Part shown: in pieces, positions 33,034 through 41,209 of the stretch | Layout: each line of letters opens with the position of its first letter | Numbering within the stretch: the first letter of the stretch is position 1 | Origin: Pandoraea sp. | GTDB lineage: Bacteria; Pseudomonadota; Gammaproteobacteria; Burkholderiales; Burkholderiaceae | Length of the DNA: 64,000 nt | Assembly (NCBI GenBank): GCA_031291335.1 | Contig: JARLJF010000137.1 | Span: forward strand, 1 to 64,000 | Direction of reading: 5' to 3' | Position numbers and translations under genes: made by a program | The notes under the pieces: model-generated | Database searches by the model: none | Told to the model about the DNA's origin: nothing | Seen by the model: only the letters and a program-made list of their open reading frames with translations

Positions 33034-34074
33034 ATGAGCGAGAAGCAGGAAAACCAACCGGCTCAGCGTCCGACGAGCCGTGATGTCGCGCGGCTGGCCG
33101 GGGTATCCCAATCCACGGTATCGCTGGTATTCGCAGGAAAAGCCGAGGGGCGCGTGACGCCCGAGCGGCGCGAGCAAATCCTTCAGGCAGCGCAGACGCT
33201 CGGCTACCGGCCCAATTCGTCGGCACGCGGCCTGAAGCTCGGAACCCAAAAGTTGCTGGCATTGGGCGTGCCGAACGTATCCAACCCGTATTTCGCTTCG
33301 GTGTTGAAGTCGATCATCGTGAGCGCGGCGGCCAACGGCTACGCAACGGTGCTGATCAACACCGGCGAATATGGCAACGACCCCGAGCGTCTGCTATTGA
33401 GCCTGGATGCCCATGCATTCGACGGAATGATTTTCTGGGAAGCTTCGTGGGCCGCACGGGCGCTCGAAATTCTGCCGAGGTCAGTGGTCGTGGTCGACGG
33501 CGACTCGGCGCGCGACGCAGACGTCTTCATTCCGTCCGACGTCATCGTCAGAGAGATGGTCGATCACCTGGCCACGCTCGGGCACACGCGTATCGCGCGC
33601 GTCGGCTTCGATCTGGAAGCCAACACGTTTCGCGTGCGCTCGCGCGCCTATCGCGAAGGATTGCAGGCACACGGACTCGCCTACGACGCCCGATGCGAGA
33701 TCGAGCTACCGTTCGGCGAAACGTCGTCTGCGGCCATCGAAGCGTTGTTGCGGGCGCCGGATAGGCCGACGGCTTTTATCTGCGACGACGATCTGCTCGC
33801 CCCCCTGGTCTATCGCGCGGCGGTGCGCACCGGGCTGAAGATCGGCGAGTCGGTATCGGTCGTGGGCATTGGCGATATCGAGCTGGCCTCGCTACTCGAA
33901 CCGCCGTTGACGACGATGGCCATCCCGACGCAGTCGCTCGGCGAATCGGCAGTCGAGATATTCCTGCGCAAGCGCGCCGGACAACGGTCCAAGGTGAGCA
34001 CAGTGCAGACGCGCTTGATTTTGCGGAATTCGACCGGTCCTTGCCCGAACCAGGTGGTCGATGCGGCTTTCTGA
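33034..34074 (+). CDS. LacI-family transcriptional regulator
   Basis: LacI/GalR regulator of 346 aa. The DNA-binding head is at about 12-65 (TSRDVARLAGVSQSTVSLVFAGK, hinge PNSSARGLKLG) and the periplasmic-binding-protein-like sensor follows (LGVPNVSNPYFASVLKSI ... IGDIELASLLEPPLTTMAIPTQSLGESAVE). It is divergent from the PhoD-type gene, with a palindromic candidate operator midway, so it probably represses both. The ligand, usually a sugar or nucleoside in this family, is unknown. Its 3' end is convergent with an ABC transporter, separated by a strong hairpin. Confidence 0.92.
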   Translation: MSEKQENQPAQRPTSRDVARLAGVSQSTVSLVFAGKAEGRVTPERREQILQAAQTLGYRPNSSARGLKLGTQKLLALGVPNVSNPYFASVLKSIIVSAAANGYATVLINTGEYGNDPERLLLSLDAHAFDGMIFWEASWAARALEILPRSVVVVDGDSARDADVFIPSDVIVREMVDHLATLGHTRIARVGFDLEANTFRVRSRAYREGLQAHGLAYDARCEIELPFGETSSAAIEALLRAPDRPTAFICDDDLLAPLVYRAAVRTGLKIGESVSVVGIGDIELASLLEPPLTTMAIPTQSLGESAVEIFLRKRAGQRSKVSTVQTRLILRNSTGPCPNQVVDAAF

Positions 34075-34076
34075 AT

Positions 34077-34110
34077 CAGGCGTCTCGGACGGCAGCGCCC
34101 GAGACGCCTG
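34077..34110. terminator. 12-bp hairpin terminator between convergent genes
   Basis: CAGGCGTCTCGG (34077-34088) and CCGAGACGCCTG (34099-34110) pair perfectly around a 10-base loop, filling the 39-base gap between the LacI gene and the ABC ATPase. T-tracts are short. Confidence 0.7.
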
Positions 34111-34113
34111 TTG

Positions 34114-34857
34114 TCACAGACGCTTGGCCTGACGAATGCTGCGCAGGAACGCGCGTGTGCGCTCCTGTTGCGGGTCACCGAAGATCTGTTCCGGCGGCCC
34201 TTCTTCGCAGACGACGCCATCACACAGGAAACAGACCTTCGACGCTACCTCGCGTGCGAAACCCATCTCATGGGTGGCGAGCAACATCGTCATGCCCTCG
34301 TTCGCCAGATCCCGCACGATGTTGAGCACCTCGGAGACCAGTTCCGGATCGAGCGCCGAGGTGATTTCGTCGAGCAGGAGCACCATCGGGTCCATCGCCA
34401 GTGCGCGCACGATGGCCGCACGTTGCTGCTGTCCGCCCGACATGCGATCGGGATACTCGTTCGCCTTGTGCGCGAGGCTGAAGCGTTCGAGCAACGCCAT
34501 CGCCCGATCTTCCGCTTCGCGTCTGGGTTGCTTCAGCACGCGAATCGGTGCGAGGGTTACGTTCTCCAGCACGGTCATGTGCGGGAAGAGGTTGTAGCCC
34601 TGAAACACGATCCCGATGTCCCGGCGCAATGCGTTGACGTCGACACCCGGTCCCGTGATGCGATCTCCATGCACGAGAATTTCCCCGGCATCGATGGACT
34701 CCAGCCCGTTGATACAGCGCAGCAGCGTCGACTTCCCCGAGCCGGACGGGCCGATGAGGCACACCACCTGATGCTCTTCCACCGACAGCGCCAGACCGTT
34801 CATGACCGACACGTCGCCATACGACTTGGCTATGTCGCGAATCTCGATAAATGACAT
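34114..34857 (-). CDS. Polar amino acid ABC transporter, ATP-binding protein
   Basis: ABC ATPase of 247 aa, GlnQ/HisP group. Walker [20 protein letters not shown]-loop FQGYNLFPHMTVLENV, signature MSGGQQQRAAIVRALAM, Walker B LLLDEITSALDPE and the H-loop THEMGF are all present. Note the unusual I in LLLDEITSALD where P is common. The start at 34857 lies 13 bases after the permease stop; a longer frame to 34899 overlaps the permease. It is the last gene of the TauD-binding protein-permease-ATPase set. Confidence 0.93.
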   Translation of the reverse strand: MSFIEIRDIAKSYGDVSVMNGLALSVEEHQVVCLIGPSGSGKSTLLRCINGLESIDAGEILVHGDRITGPGVDVNALRRDIGIVFQGYNLFPHMTVLENVTLAPIRVLKQPRREAEDRAMALLERFSLAHKANEYPDRMSGGQQQRAAIVRALAMDPMVLLLDEITSALDPELVSEVLNIVRDLANEGMTMLLATHEMGFAREVASKVCFLCDGVVCEEGPPEQIFGDPQQERTRAFLRSIRQAKRL

Positions 34858-34870
34858 GGTCGTGCGCTCC

Positions 34871-36010
34871 TCAGGCCCCGCCTGCCCGCATGCGGGCACG
34901 GTCGCGTTTTGCCATCCGCTCCACGAAACGCACCTGCGGAATGGAGATGATGATGAACAGGATAGCCACCGTCGTCGCTGCCGACAGGTTGTAGTGATTC
35001 GACGCGATCACCATCGACTGGTTGAAGGCATCGATCACGCCGACCACGTTGACCAGCGCCGTGTCCTTCTGCAATGCGATGAACGCGTTGAGCAGCGGCG
35101 GAATGATCTGACGGATGCCCTGCGGCAGCACCACGAAGCGCAACGTCTGCGTGTACGACAGTCCAAGCGAACGCGCCGCAGCGACCTGACTCCAGTGCAC
35201 GCCCTGAATGCCGGCCCGATAGATCTCCGCCACATACGCACCGACGGTCAGCGTCAGCGCGATCACCACGTAGGTCGTCAGCGACAGGTCCTTCAGAATC
35301 GGCACACCCGTGAGCGGCAGACCGAAGCCGACCAGATAGATCACCAGCACGGCGGGCATGGCGCGGAACACGTCGACGTAGGCTGTGGCGATGAAGCGCA
35401 GCGGCTTGCCTGCCTTGCCCGGCGCAAACATCGCCAGCGCCACGATCAGTCCCCAGACCAGCACGAAGACTTCCGCGATCACGAAGATCTTCACGTTGAC
35501 CCAGAAAGCGTCGAGCACCAACGGGAAGGTCTTGACGATCAGTGGGACGAAGAAGAACGTCTTCGCCACGGCCAGATTGTTGGCAAGCACGAATTGCAGC
35601 GCCAGCACGACGAGGAGTTGCGCGAGCGTGTAGCCCAGCGTGATCCAGCTTTGCACGGCGGCTTCGGCGCGCGCCACGCGAGCCGCGACGATGTCGCGTT
35701 TCGCACTGGCGCGACCGAACTCCCGCCAATGCCGGAAAGCGCGACCGAGCGGCACGAGCACCACCAGCGACACCAGTCCGAGCAGACCGGCGCCAGCAGG
35801 CAACCACCCGCCGTCGAGCTGATTGGCAAGCAGCCCTTCGCGCAGCGCCGCAATCGTATACACGCTGCTGGCAATGGCAATTGCGGCCCCCAGCAGAGCA
35901 CACAGGCACAGCACGACCGGTGCGGACGGCACGCCGCCGATGTTCAGACGGCGCTCACGCCCCATCATGCCGAGCACCGCACTCGGCGCCTTTTCCGTGG
36001 ATTGGCTCAT
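34871..36010 (-). CDS. Polar amino acid ABC transporter, permease with N-terminal extension
   Basis: HisM/GlnP-type permease of 379 aa. The ABC permease domain is C-terminal (about 165-365), with the EAA loop near AGIQGVHWSQVAAARSLGLSYTQTLRFVVLPQGIRQIIPPLLNAFIALQKDTAL. The first 150 residues are an extension with at least two more membrane segments (about 25-50 and 70-90) and a charged linker; usual family members are 220-250 aa, while a longer type of about 380-400 aa also occurs. No partner permease gene is present, so it probably works as a homodimer. Confidence 0.9.
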   Translation of the reverse strand: MSQSTEKAPSAVLGMMGRERRLNIGGVPSAPVVLCLCALLGAAIAIASSVYTIAALREGLLANQLDGGWLPAGAGLLGLVSLVVLVPLGRAFRHWREFGRASAKRDIVAARVARAEAAVQSWITLGYTLAQLLVVLALQFVLANNLAVAKTFFFVPLIVKTFPLVLDAFWVNVKIFVIAEVFVLVWGLIVALAMFAPGKAGKPLRFIATAYVDVFRAMPAVLVIYLVGFGLPLTGVPILKDLSLTTYVVIALTLTVGAYVAEIYRAGIQGVHWSQVAAARSLGLSYTQTLRFVVLPQGIRQIIPPLLNAFIALQKDTALVNVVGVIDAFNQSMVIASNHYNLSAATTVAILFIIISIPQVRFVERMAKRDRARMRAGGA

Positions 36011-36023
36011 GGTCTGGTCGACC

Positions 36024-36908
36024 TCACGGCGTCAGAATCGGCAGCTTGGCAGGATCTGCCCCCAGGCTCGGCACCAGATACTGCGTCGCCAGACGATCGA
36101 AAGTACCGTCCTTCTTCATCTCCGCAATCAGCTTGTTGAAAGCGGCGAGATTCGGCGAGTCCTTATTGACGAGGCCGCCCCACTGTTCGCTGGTGTCGTA
36201 GCGGCCCACGACCTCGAACCGGCCTTCGGACTTCTTCGCGATGGACAGAACGTTGGGTGTGTCGTACAGCACGGCATCGACCTGCCCGGCGGCCAGGGCG
36301 GCGTACATGGCGGCGGCGTCGGTGTAGACCTTCGGGTGTTCGGCGACCTTCACCTTGTCGGTCAGATACGGAAGAATGGTCGTGCCCTGCTTCACGCCCA
36401 GACGCATCTTCTTGATGCTGTCGCGGTCGACCTTCGTGCCCGTCTTGACGAGGATGCCCTGATCCGAGCTGAAGTACGGGTCGGTGAAGTTGACGACCTT
36501 CTTGCGGTCGTCGGTGATCGTGATTTCGCTCAGCGCGATATCGAAGCCTTTCGCCTGACCGGTGACGACCTGCGCGAACGAGCGGTTGACGACGATCACA
36601 CGATCCAGGCCTGCGCGATACGCCATGTTGGCGGCCATGCAGTATTCGAAGCCGTCCTTGATGGTGTCGGGCGAGTCGCCATTCCACCATCCGGGCGCGG
36701 GCAGCACGGGGCGCACGGACAAGGCACCCGGCGTGACCGTTTCAAGCTTGATTGATCCGCGCGTGCCGGTGACCTGACAGTTGCCGTAGTCCGGCGCCGC
36801 CGATGCGGTCATCGAGAGGCCGCCCAGCACGAGCGGAATGAGCAACATGCGCAGACGGGGCAGCTTGTGGATTGCGCGTTTCATGTCTTGCCGTTCGAAT
36901 GGTTTCAT
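36024..36908 (-). CDS. Amino acid ABC transporter, substrate-binding protein
   Basis: Periplasmic solute-binding protein family 3, 294 aa. Signal peptide about 1-38 (MLLIPLVLGGLSMTASA/APDYGN). The domain shows FDIALSEITITDDRKKVVNFTDPYF and QVDAVLYDTPNVLSIA, typical of polar amino acid binders. Start 36908 is fixed by AAGGAG 9 bases upstream. Unlike most relatives it has a stretch WWNGDSPDTIKDGFEYCMAAN near the first hinge where the ligand-binding aromatic residues would lie. It is 13 bases upstream of the permease gene. Confidence 0.9.
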   Translation of the reverse strand: MKPFERQDMKRAIHKLPRLRMLLIPLVLGGLSMTASAAPDYGNCQVTGTRGSIKLETVTPGALSVRPVLPAPGWWNGDSPDTIKDGFEYCMAANMAYRAGLDRVIVVNRSFAQVVTGQAKGFDIALSEITITDDRKKVVNFTDPYFSSDQGILVKTGTKVDRDSIKKMRLGVKQGTTILPYLTDKVKVAEHPKVYTDAAAMYAALAAGQVDAVLYDTPNVLSIAKKSEGRFEVVGRYDTSEQWGGLVNKDSPNLAAFNKLIAEMKKDGTFDRLATQYLVPSLGADPAKLPILTP

Positions 36909-36961
36909 GGGGGAATCTCCTTGCATCATCGGTTTGCGTCTAACTACCAGTCCACTGTCGG

Positions 36962-37006
36962 AAAAAACGGCGTCCGGGACGGCCGCGGTCGCGGGGTTTC
37001 CGTCCC
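36962..37006 (-). terminator. Terminator-like hairpin between tauD-like gene and binding protein
   Basis: Read leftward, GGGACGG (37006-37000) pairs with CCGTCCC (36982-36976) and is followed 8 bases on by six U (36967-36962). It lies in the 161-base gap after the dioxygenase gene and would attenuate read-through into the transporter genes. Confidence 0.55.
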
Positions 37007-37069
37007 ATGACCGGTGTCGTCCGGCTATCGTGGTGGATCGATCTCGGGTCGCGGTGCCAGTGTCCGCGT

Positions 37070-38137
37070 TCAGGCAGGCAGCGCGGCTGCCGGTTGTGCG
37101 ATGCCGCCGTGCGGTTTGCCGGAGGCAACGTCGCCCCAGAGCACCGCGTGATCGTCAGGCAACGCGCGCGAATTCGGCATCGACAGCCAGAGGCGCATGA
37201 GCATGCGGTCCTGACCGGTCTGCACGTCGTCCTTGAAGGCGGTGCGACCGTGGTAGACGATGTGGTTGTTCAATAGTTGAATGTCGCCCGGCGCGAAGCG
37301 CATCTCGAAGCACTCTTCTTCGGCCACGGCCATCAGCATGCGAATCGCTTCGTGCTCGGCTTCGCTTAACTTGCGCACGCCCGGCAGCATCTGCGCGTTC
37401 TCAATATAAGTGAGCGAGAAGTGGCTCGTCAGCTTGCCGTCTCGCACGCCGAAAATCGGCAGGTCGTAGGCGATATGTTCACCACCGGCTTCCTCGCCGA
37501 AGCGACTGCGCGGGATCGCCTTGCACAGCAACGCGTGCAGATCGGGGCGACGTTTGAGAATTTCGTTGTAGACGGTCGCGCTGCTGGCCAGTTTGCTCAC
37601 GCCGCCTTCTGACGCCTGACGCACGCACAGCAGACCCACGACGTCGCAGCGATCCGTGTGAAAGCGCAATTGGCCCGGCGAGAGCGTGCGTGCCCCCGAC
37701 GAGAGGAACGGCTTGCCTGTACTGTCGACCGTCGCCCCGTAGAGCTTCGCACCAACGCCCATGCCCTCGTCCTTGATCTCGCGCATGACTTCGCCACGGC
37801 AGTTCTGGAACATGGGCGTGCCCAGATGCGCACCCAGTGCGTACCAGATGCGGCGCAGTTGTTCCGCGGTGTAGCGGCTCACGTCCAGCCCGCGAATCTT
37901 GGCCATGCCGGAGCCATTCTCCAGTTCCTCGCGCACATCGTCGAAAAAGGCAGTCGCGTCAGGCAGCGGGAAGTTCTGGCGATTGATCTCACGCCAATCG
38001 ACGTCTTTGGTCTTATCCAGTGCAACGTCGATCTGCGTCAGAACGATCGGCGGGAACGTCTTGACCCATCGATCGTTGTTCGCCATCTCCACACCTCGCC
38101 AGACGCTGGCGCCCTTCAGACTCTGCGACTCGGACAT
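37070..38137 (-). CDS. TauD/TfdA-family Fe(II)/2-oxoglutarate dioxygenase
   Basis: Non-haem iron dioxygenase of 355 aa. The facial triad is visible: H160-T-D162 (LRFHTDRCD) and H296 (IVYHGR), followed by the 2-oxoglutarate-binding Arg (RMLMRLWL). The start MSESQSLKGASVWRG at 38137 is preceded by AGGAGGG; the longer frame runs into the promoter. Family members hydroxylate taurine, phenoxyacetates, carnitine precursors or amino-acid-like compounds. It leads a set with a polar amino acid ABC transporter and is under an FCD GntR regulator, so the substrate is likely an amino-acid-like or betaine-like compound imported by that system. Confidence 0.9.
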   Translation of the reverse strand: MSESQSLKGASVWRGVEMANNDRWVKTFPPIVLTQIDVALDKTKDVDWREINRQNFPLPDATAFFDDVREELENGSGMAKIRGLDVSRYTAEQLRRIWYALGAHLGTPMFQNCRGEVMREIKDEGMGVGAKLYGATVDSTGKPFLSSGARTLSPGQLRFHTDRCDVVGLLCVRQASEGGVSKLASSATVYNEILKRRPDLHALLCKAIPRSRFGEEAGGEHIAYDLPIFGVRDGKLTSHFSLTYIENAQMLPGVRKLSEAEHEAIRMLMAVAEEECFEMRFAPGDIQLLNNHIVYHGRTAFKDDVQTGQDRMLMRLWLSMPNSRALPDDHAVLWGDVASGKPHGGIAQPAAALPA

Positions 38138-38178
38138 GAAACCCTCCTGATAAATAAATTGAGTTGCTCGCCCTACGT

Positions 38179-38188
38179 TGTATATACA
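38179..38188 (-). promoter_or_regulatory. TGTATATACA palindrome over tauD-like promoter
   Basis: TGTATATACA is a perfect 10-base palindrome 42 bases upstream of the dioxygenase start. Read leftward, TTGGGT and TATATA with 16 bases between form a plausible -35/-10, so the palindrome overlaps the -10. Its shape resembles operators of FCD GntR regulators. Confidence 0.45.
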
Positions 38189-38568
38189 TGTAAAGACAGT
38201 ACACCCAATTTTTCGATTCCGACAATCAGGGGTTGCGTCCAATCAGGGAAAGTCCTAGCCCTGAAAAACAACATGGCGAATAGGCGTCTCAGCCCCGCCG
38301 GGCGGGGCACCGGGGGCGCCTCTCAGCAGGCGGCGGCCGAGCAAAATCACGGGCCCGAGGCCCCGTGCGGGACCGCCCGAACACCCGGGTGACGTTCACC
38401 CCGGTCATATGGACTATACGCGAACAAAAATGCGCTCGTATATCATTCATTATTTTCGTATACGATTCTGAAAATGACGACTTGAGATGAGGTCGGCGAA
38501 ATGGTGTTTGCGAGAGGTGTGATTACGTCAAAACGCCGAGGCATTCGACGCTCACCGCAGTCGTCGAA
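38189..38568. other. Non-coding interval between tauD-like gene and gntR
   Basis: No gene is apparent. It holds the palindrome TCGTATACGA at 38456-38465, similar in core (CGTATACG) to sequence CGTATAC in front of the GntR gene at 39290-39296, and an AT-rich stretch at 38405-38475. These may be further regulator sites. Confidence 0.4.
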
Positions 38569-39234
38569 TCAGACGGACGGCTTACCGCTCAGACGGAAAT
38601 ACGCCATCACTTCGCGCTGCGTTTGTTCGAGGTGTTTGCGAAGCAGACGCACGGCCGTCTTCGTGTCACCTGCGACGCAGGCCTGATGGATGGCGATGTG
38701 CTCGTCAGTAGAGCGTTGATGATCGTTCACCGCCGAGAGGTGTGTGCGCAGGAAACGCCCCATGCGCTCTTGCGCCGCTTGGGCGGTGGCAACCAGACGA
38801 GGACGATTGGCGGGTGCGTACAGTGCCTGATGGAAGGCGAGATTCAAATCACTCCACGACTGCGGGCTGTCCGCTTTCGCGTATCGCTTGAGCAGTTGCT
38901 CGGCGAGTGCGAGATCGCTGGGTGCCATGTTCGGCACCGCAAGCTCCAGCGCGCGGCATTCGAGTGCGATGCGCATGTCGAGCATCTCGACACAGTCGCT
39001 GGCGGTGAGCGGCGACACGATTGCTCCCGCGTTGCGCTTGAGGGAAACCCAACCTTCGGATTGCAGACGCATCAGCGCTTCGCGAACCGGAATCTTGCTC
39101 ACGCCGATTTGCGCCGCGATCTCATCCTGACGAATCGGCGCCCCCTCCGGCAATTCGCCGGACAGGATCTGCCGACGAATCTCTTCGTAGGCGCGCTCGG
39201 CAGTGGATAGCGATGCGTTGTCGGAATAGGTCAC
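38569..39234 (-). CDS. GntR-family regulator, FCD type
   Basis: FadR-subfamily regulator of 221 aa: GntR winged helix at about 8-75 (AYEEIRRQILSGELPEGAPIRQDEIA, VSKIPVREALMRL) and FCD domain at about 85-210 with NLAFHQALY and DEHIAIHQACVAGD metal-site His residues. It is upstream of and codirectional with the TauD/ABC set, 431 bases away, with GTATAC-core palindromes on both sides, and is the likely local regulator. Confidence 0.9.
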   Translation of the reverse strand: MTYSDNASLSTAERAYEEIRRQILSGELPEGAPIRQDEIAAQIGVSKIPVREALMRLQSEGWVSLKRNAGAIVSPLTASDCVEMLDMRIALECRALELAVPNMAPSDLALAEQLLKRYAKADSPQSWSDLNLAFHQALYAPANRPRLVATAQAAQERMGRFLRTHLSAVNDHQRSTDEHIAIHQACVAGDTKTAVRLLRKHLEQTQREVMAYFRLSGKPSV

Positions 39235-39334
39235 GTATGCTCGTCAATCAAGGCCCGAATGAATGGCTCGACGATTATACAATTTCAGATATCCGTATAC
39301 TTTTTCATTCGGTTCACACCCACCTGCAGGCACC

Positions 39335-39583
39335 ATGATCGACGCCGTGCAACTGCTCGCGCGCACCGAGTGCCTTCTGCTCGACCCGGTGTATTCGGGT
39401 AAGGCATTCTCGGGACTGCTCGGCGACATCGCCACGGATCGCTTCTCCCCCAACAGCGATGTGCTGTTCATTGTCACAGGGGGCACGCCAGGCTTGTTCG
39501 CCTATCGAAACATGTTTGCAACGGGGCCGCGCGCTGAACAGATCCGAACTCGCCCAATAATCGTACGGGTCTCCGCTCGTTAG
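39335..39583 (+). pseudogene. C-terminal remnant of D-cysteine desulfhydrase/ACC deaminase
   Basis: The frame reads MIDAVQLLARTECLLLDPVY, then SGKAFSGLL and VLFIVTGGTPGLFAYRNMF, which is the last roughly 60 residues of PLP enzymes of the DcyD/ACC-deaminase family (normally about 330 aa). The N-terminal 270 residues, including the PLP lysine, are absent, and the frame runs about 20 residues past the normal end, so both ends are damaged. It lies just upstream of a cystine-type ABC transporter and a Cys/Met lyase, the kind of company dcyD keeps in E. coli (fliY-dcyD-yecSC). A functional protein is very unlikely. Confidence 0.75.
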
Positions 39584-39870
39584 CATATGAACTACTGGCG
39601 CGAATGCTCAACTTCAGGCGCGGCGTAACCTCGACGAAATCGCGGCCGAACCGGTATAAAAGGCCCCGGCACTAGCACGCTACGACCCACGGCAGACGGC
39701 CCACCATTGTTCCGTCCGTGCAACTTTGAGTTACCTGGGTGCGTATATCTCGTCGCCCAATGCGTGGCTATGATGGGCGCCAGAATCCCGTTACGCACGC
39801 ACGAGCGGGTTGCTACCGATCGCCGATATCACCATCGGATGAAGTTCGCTTTTTGATGAGAACAGTCAAC

Positions 39871-40254
39871 ATGGATTTGAACAGACAGTGGGTTGCGCGA
39901 GTACTGATGGCCGCGCTGTTCCTGATCGCAGGCCTGCGCAAGCTATTTGCGTGGAAGGCTACGGTCGCGTACTTTGCTGCCATTGGATTGCCAGCCAGCG
40001 ATGTGGTGGCCGCCTTGGTGACGCTGCTCGAAGTGGGCGGCGGGCTCGCACTGATCGTGGGCTGGCGCCTCAAGCCGCTGTCGATCATTCTCGCCGTATA
40101 CACGGTGGCGACGGCCTTCGTGGGACACCGCTTCTGGATCGCCGAACCGGCCCAGTTCAGCGGCCAGTTGAATAACTTTCTGAAGAATCTGGCCATCGCT
40201 GGCGGCTTTTTGCTGCTGTTCGCACAAGCCAGGTCGTCGACCAAGCAGGCATGA
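39871..40254 (+). CDS. DoxX-family membrane protein
   Basis: Small membrane protein of 127 aa with four predicted membrane segments: ARVLMAALFLIAGLRKLF, VAALVTLLEVGGGLALIVGW, LSIILAVYTVATAFVGHRFW and NFLKNLAIAGGFLLLFA. This is the DoxX/DoxD pattern. Starts at 39856 or 39871 are both possible; MDLNRQWVARVL at 39871 matches family N-termini better. Function in this family is poorly defined (thiosulfate or thiol oxidation, redox balance in some). A strong terminator follows. Confidence 0.85.
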   Translation: MDLNRQWVARVLMAALFLIAGLRKLFAWKATVAYFAAIGLPASDVVAALVTLLEVGGGLALIVGWRLKPLSIILAVYTVATAFVGHRFWIAEPAQFSGQLNNFLKNLAIAGGFLLLFAQARSSTKQA

Positions 40255-40313
40255 CCGAGCGAATCCGGATGCACTAAGCCGCCCGGATTCGGCCGCTCTA
40301 CCGCTGCTGCAAG

Positions 40314-40348
40314 CCCCCAGAAGACCTCCGGTCCTGGGGGTTTTTTTT
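40314..40348 (+). terminator. Rho-independent terminator after doxX-like gene
   Basis: CCCCCAG (40314-40320) / CTGGGGG (40334-40340) with an inner GACC-TCC-GGTC stem is followed by eight T (40341-40348). It stands 60 bases after the stop, before a convergent operon. GAATCCGG/CCGGATTC at 40261-40290 adds a second stem. Confidence 0.92.
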
Positions 40349-40438
40349 GGATGACCGCCCGCGAACGCTAGCGCGCAAAAATAGCGATGCCCCGGAGATA
40401 ACATCGTCGCCAATGTGGGGGCTTGCACTGGCTTGCCA

Positions 40439-41209
40439 TCACGTTTCAATCAGATTCAGGAACTGCCGGGCGCGGGCGCTGCTGTGGGGACCGAAGAAGG
40501 CTTTCGGCGTCGTATCCTCAAGGACAATGCCGCCGTCCATGAACACCACGCGATCCGCCACGTCACGAGCGAAACGGATCTCGTGCGTGACCACCAGCAT
40601 CGTCATGCCCTGCCTGGCGAGGTCGCGCATCACGTTCAGCACGTCCTCGCGCAATGCGGGGTCCAGCGCGGAGGTGGGTTCATCGAACAGGATCACATCC
40701 GGGTCCATCGCCAGCGCTCGGGCAATCGCAACCCGTTGTTTCTGACCGCCAGAAAGGCGTCCAGGATATTCGTTCGCCTTCGCCGCCAGCCCCACCTGCG
40801 TGAGCAACTGCAATGCGCGCGCCTGCGCTTGCGCTCGCGGCGTGCCATGAACGCTCACCGGGCCCTCCATCACGTTCTCCAACGCCGTGCGATGAGGGAA
40901 CAGGTTGAACGACTGAAACACCATCGCCGTGCGCCGGCGAATCGCGCGAATCTTGCTTTCCTGTTCACGCGACCGCTTCTTCGCACCGTTACACGTCACG
41001 TCGATGCCGCACACCGTCACGGTACCTGCGTCGGGTGTCTCGAGAAAATTCAGGGAGCGCAGCAGCGTTGTCTTGCCCGATCCGGAGGGGCCCATGATCA
41101 CCACGACCTCGCCCTTCGACACACTGAAATCGACACCCCGCAACACCGCGTTATCGGCAAAGGACTTCGACAGACCGCGCACTTCGATAGTTTTGATTGC
41201 CGTGTTCAT
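40439..41209 (-). CDS. Cystine/polar amino acid ABC transporter, ATP-binding protein
   Basis: ABC ATPase of 256 aa in the GlnQ/TcyN group: Walker A GPSGSGKTTLLRSLNFLE, Q-loop FQSFNLFPHRTALENV, signature [17 protein letters not shown], Walker [13 protein letters not shown] and H-loop THEIRF. The insert CNGAKKRSREQESKIRAIR before the Q-loop is like the cystine/TcyN type. Its start overlaps the permease stop by 4 bases. Last gene of the leftward transporter set that follows the Cys/Met lyase. Confidence 0.93.
   Translation of the reverse strand: MNTAIKTIEVRGLSKSFADNAVLRGVDFSVSKGEVVVIMGPSGSGKTTLLRSLNFLETPDAGTVTVCGIDVTCNGAKKRSREQESKIRAIRRRTAMVFQSFNLFPHRTALENVMEGPVSVHGTPRAQAQARALQLLTQVGLAAKANEYPGRLSGGQKQRVAIARALAMDPDVILFDEPTSALDPALREDVLNVMRDLARQGMTMLVVTHEIRFARDVADRVVFMDGGIVLEDTTPKAFFGPHSSARARQFLNLIET

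Noticed and set aside
34802-36139. A 445-codon open frame on the plus strand
   Set aside because: It is antisense to the ABC permease and ATPase; its sequence is a low-complexity Arg/His/Asp string.
39263-39583. Intact small gene of 106 codons
   Set aside because: Only the C-terminal part matches a known family and the catalytic region is missing, so a pseudogene fragment is the better reading.
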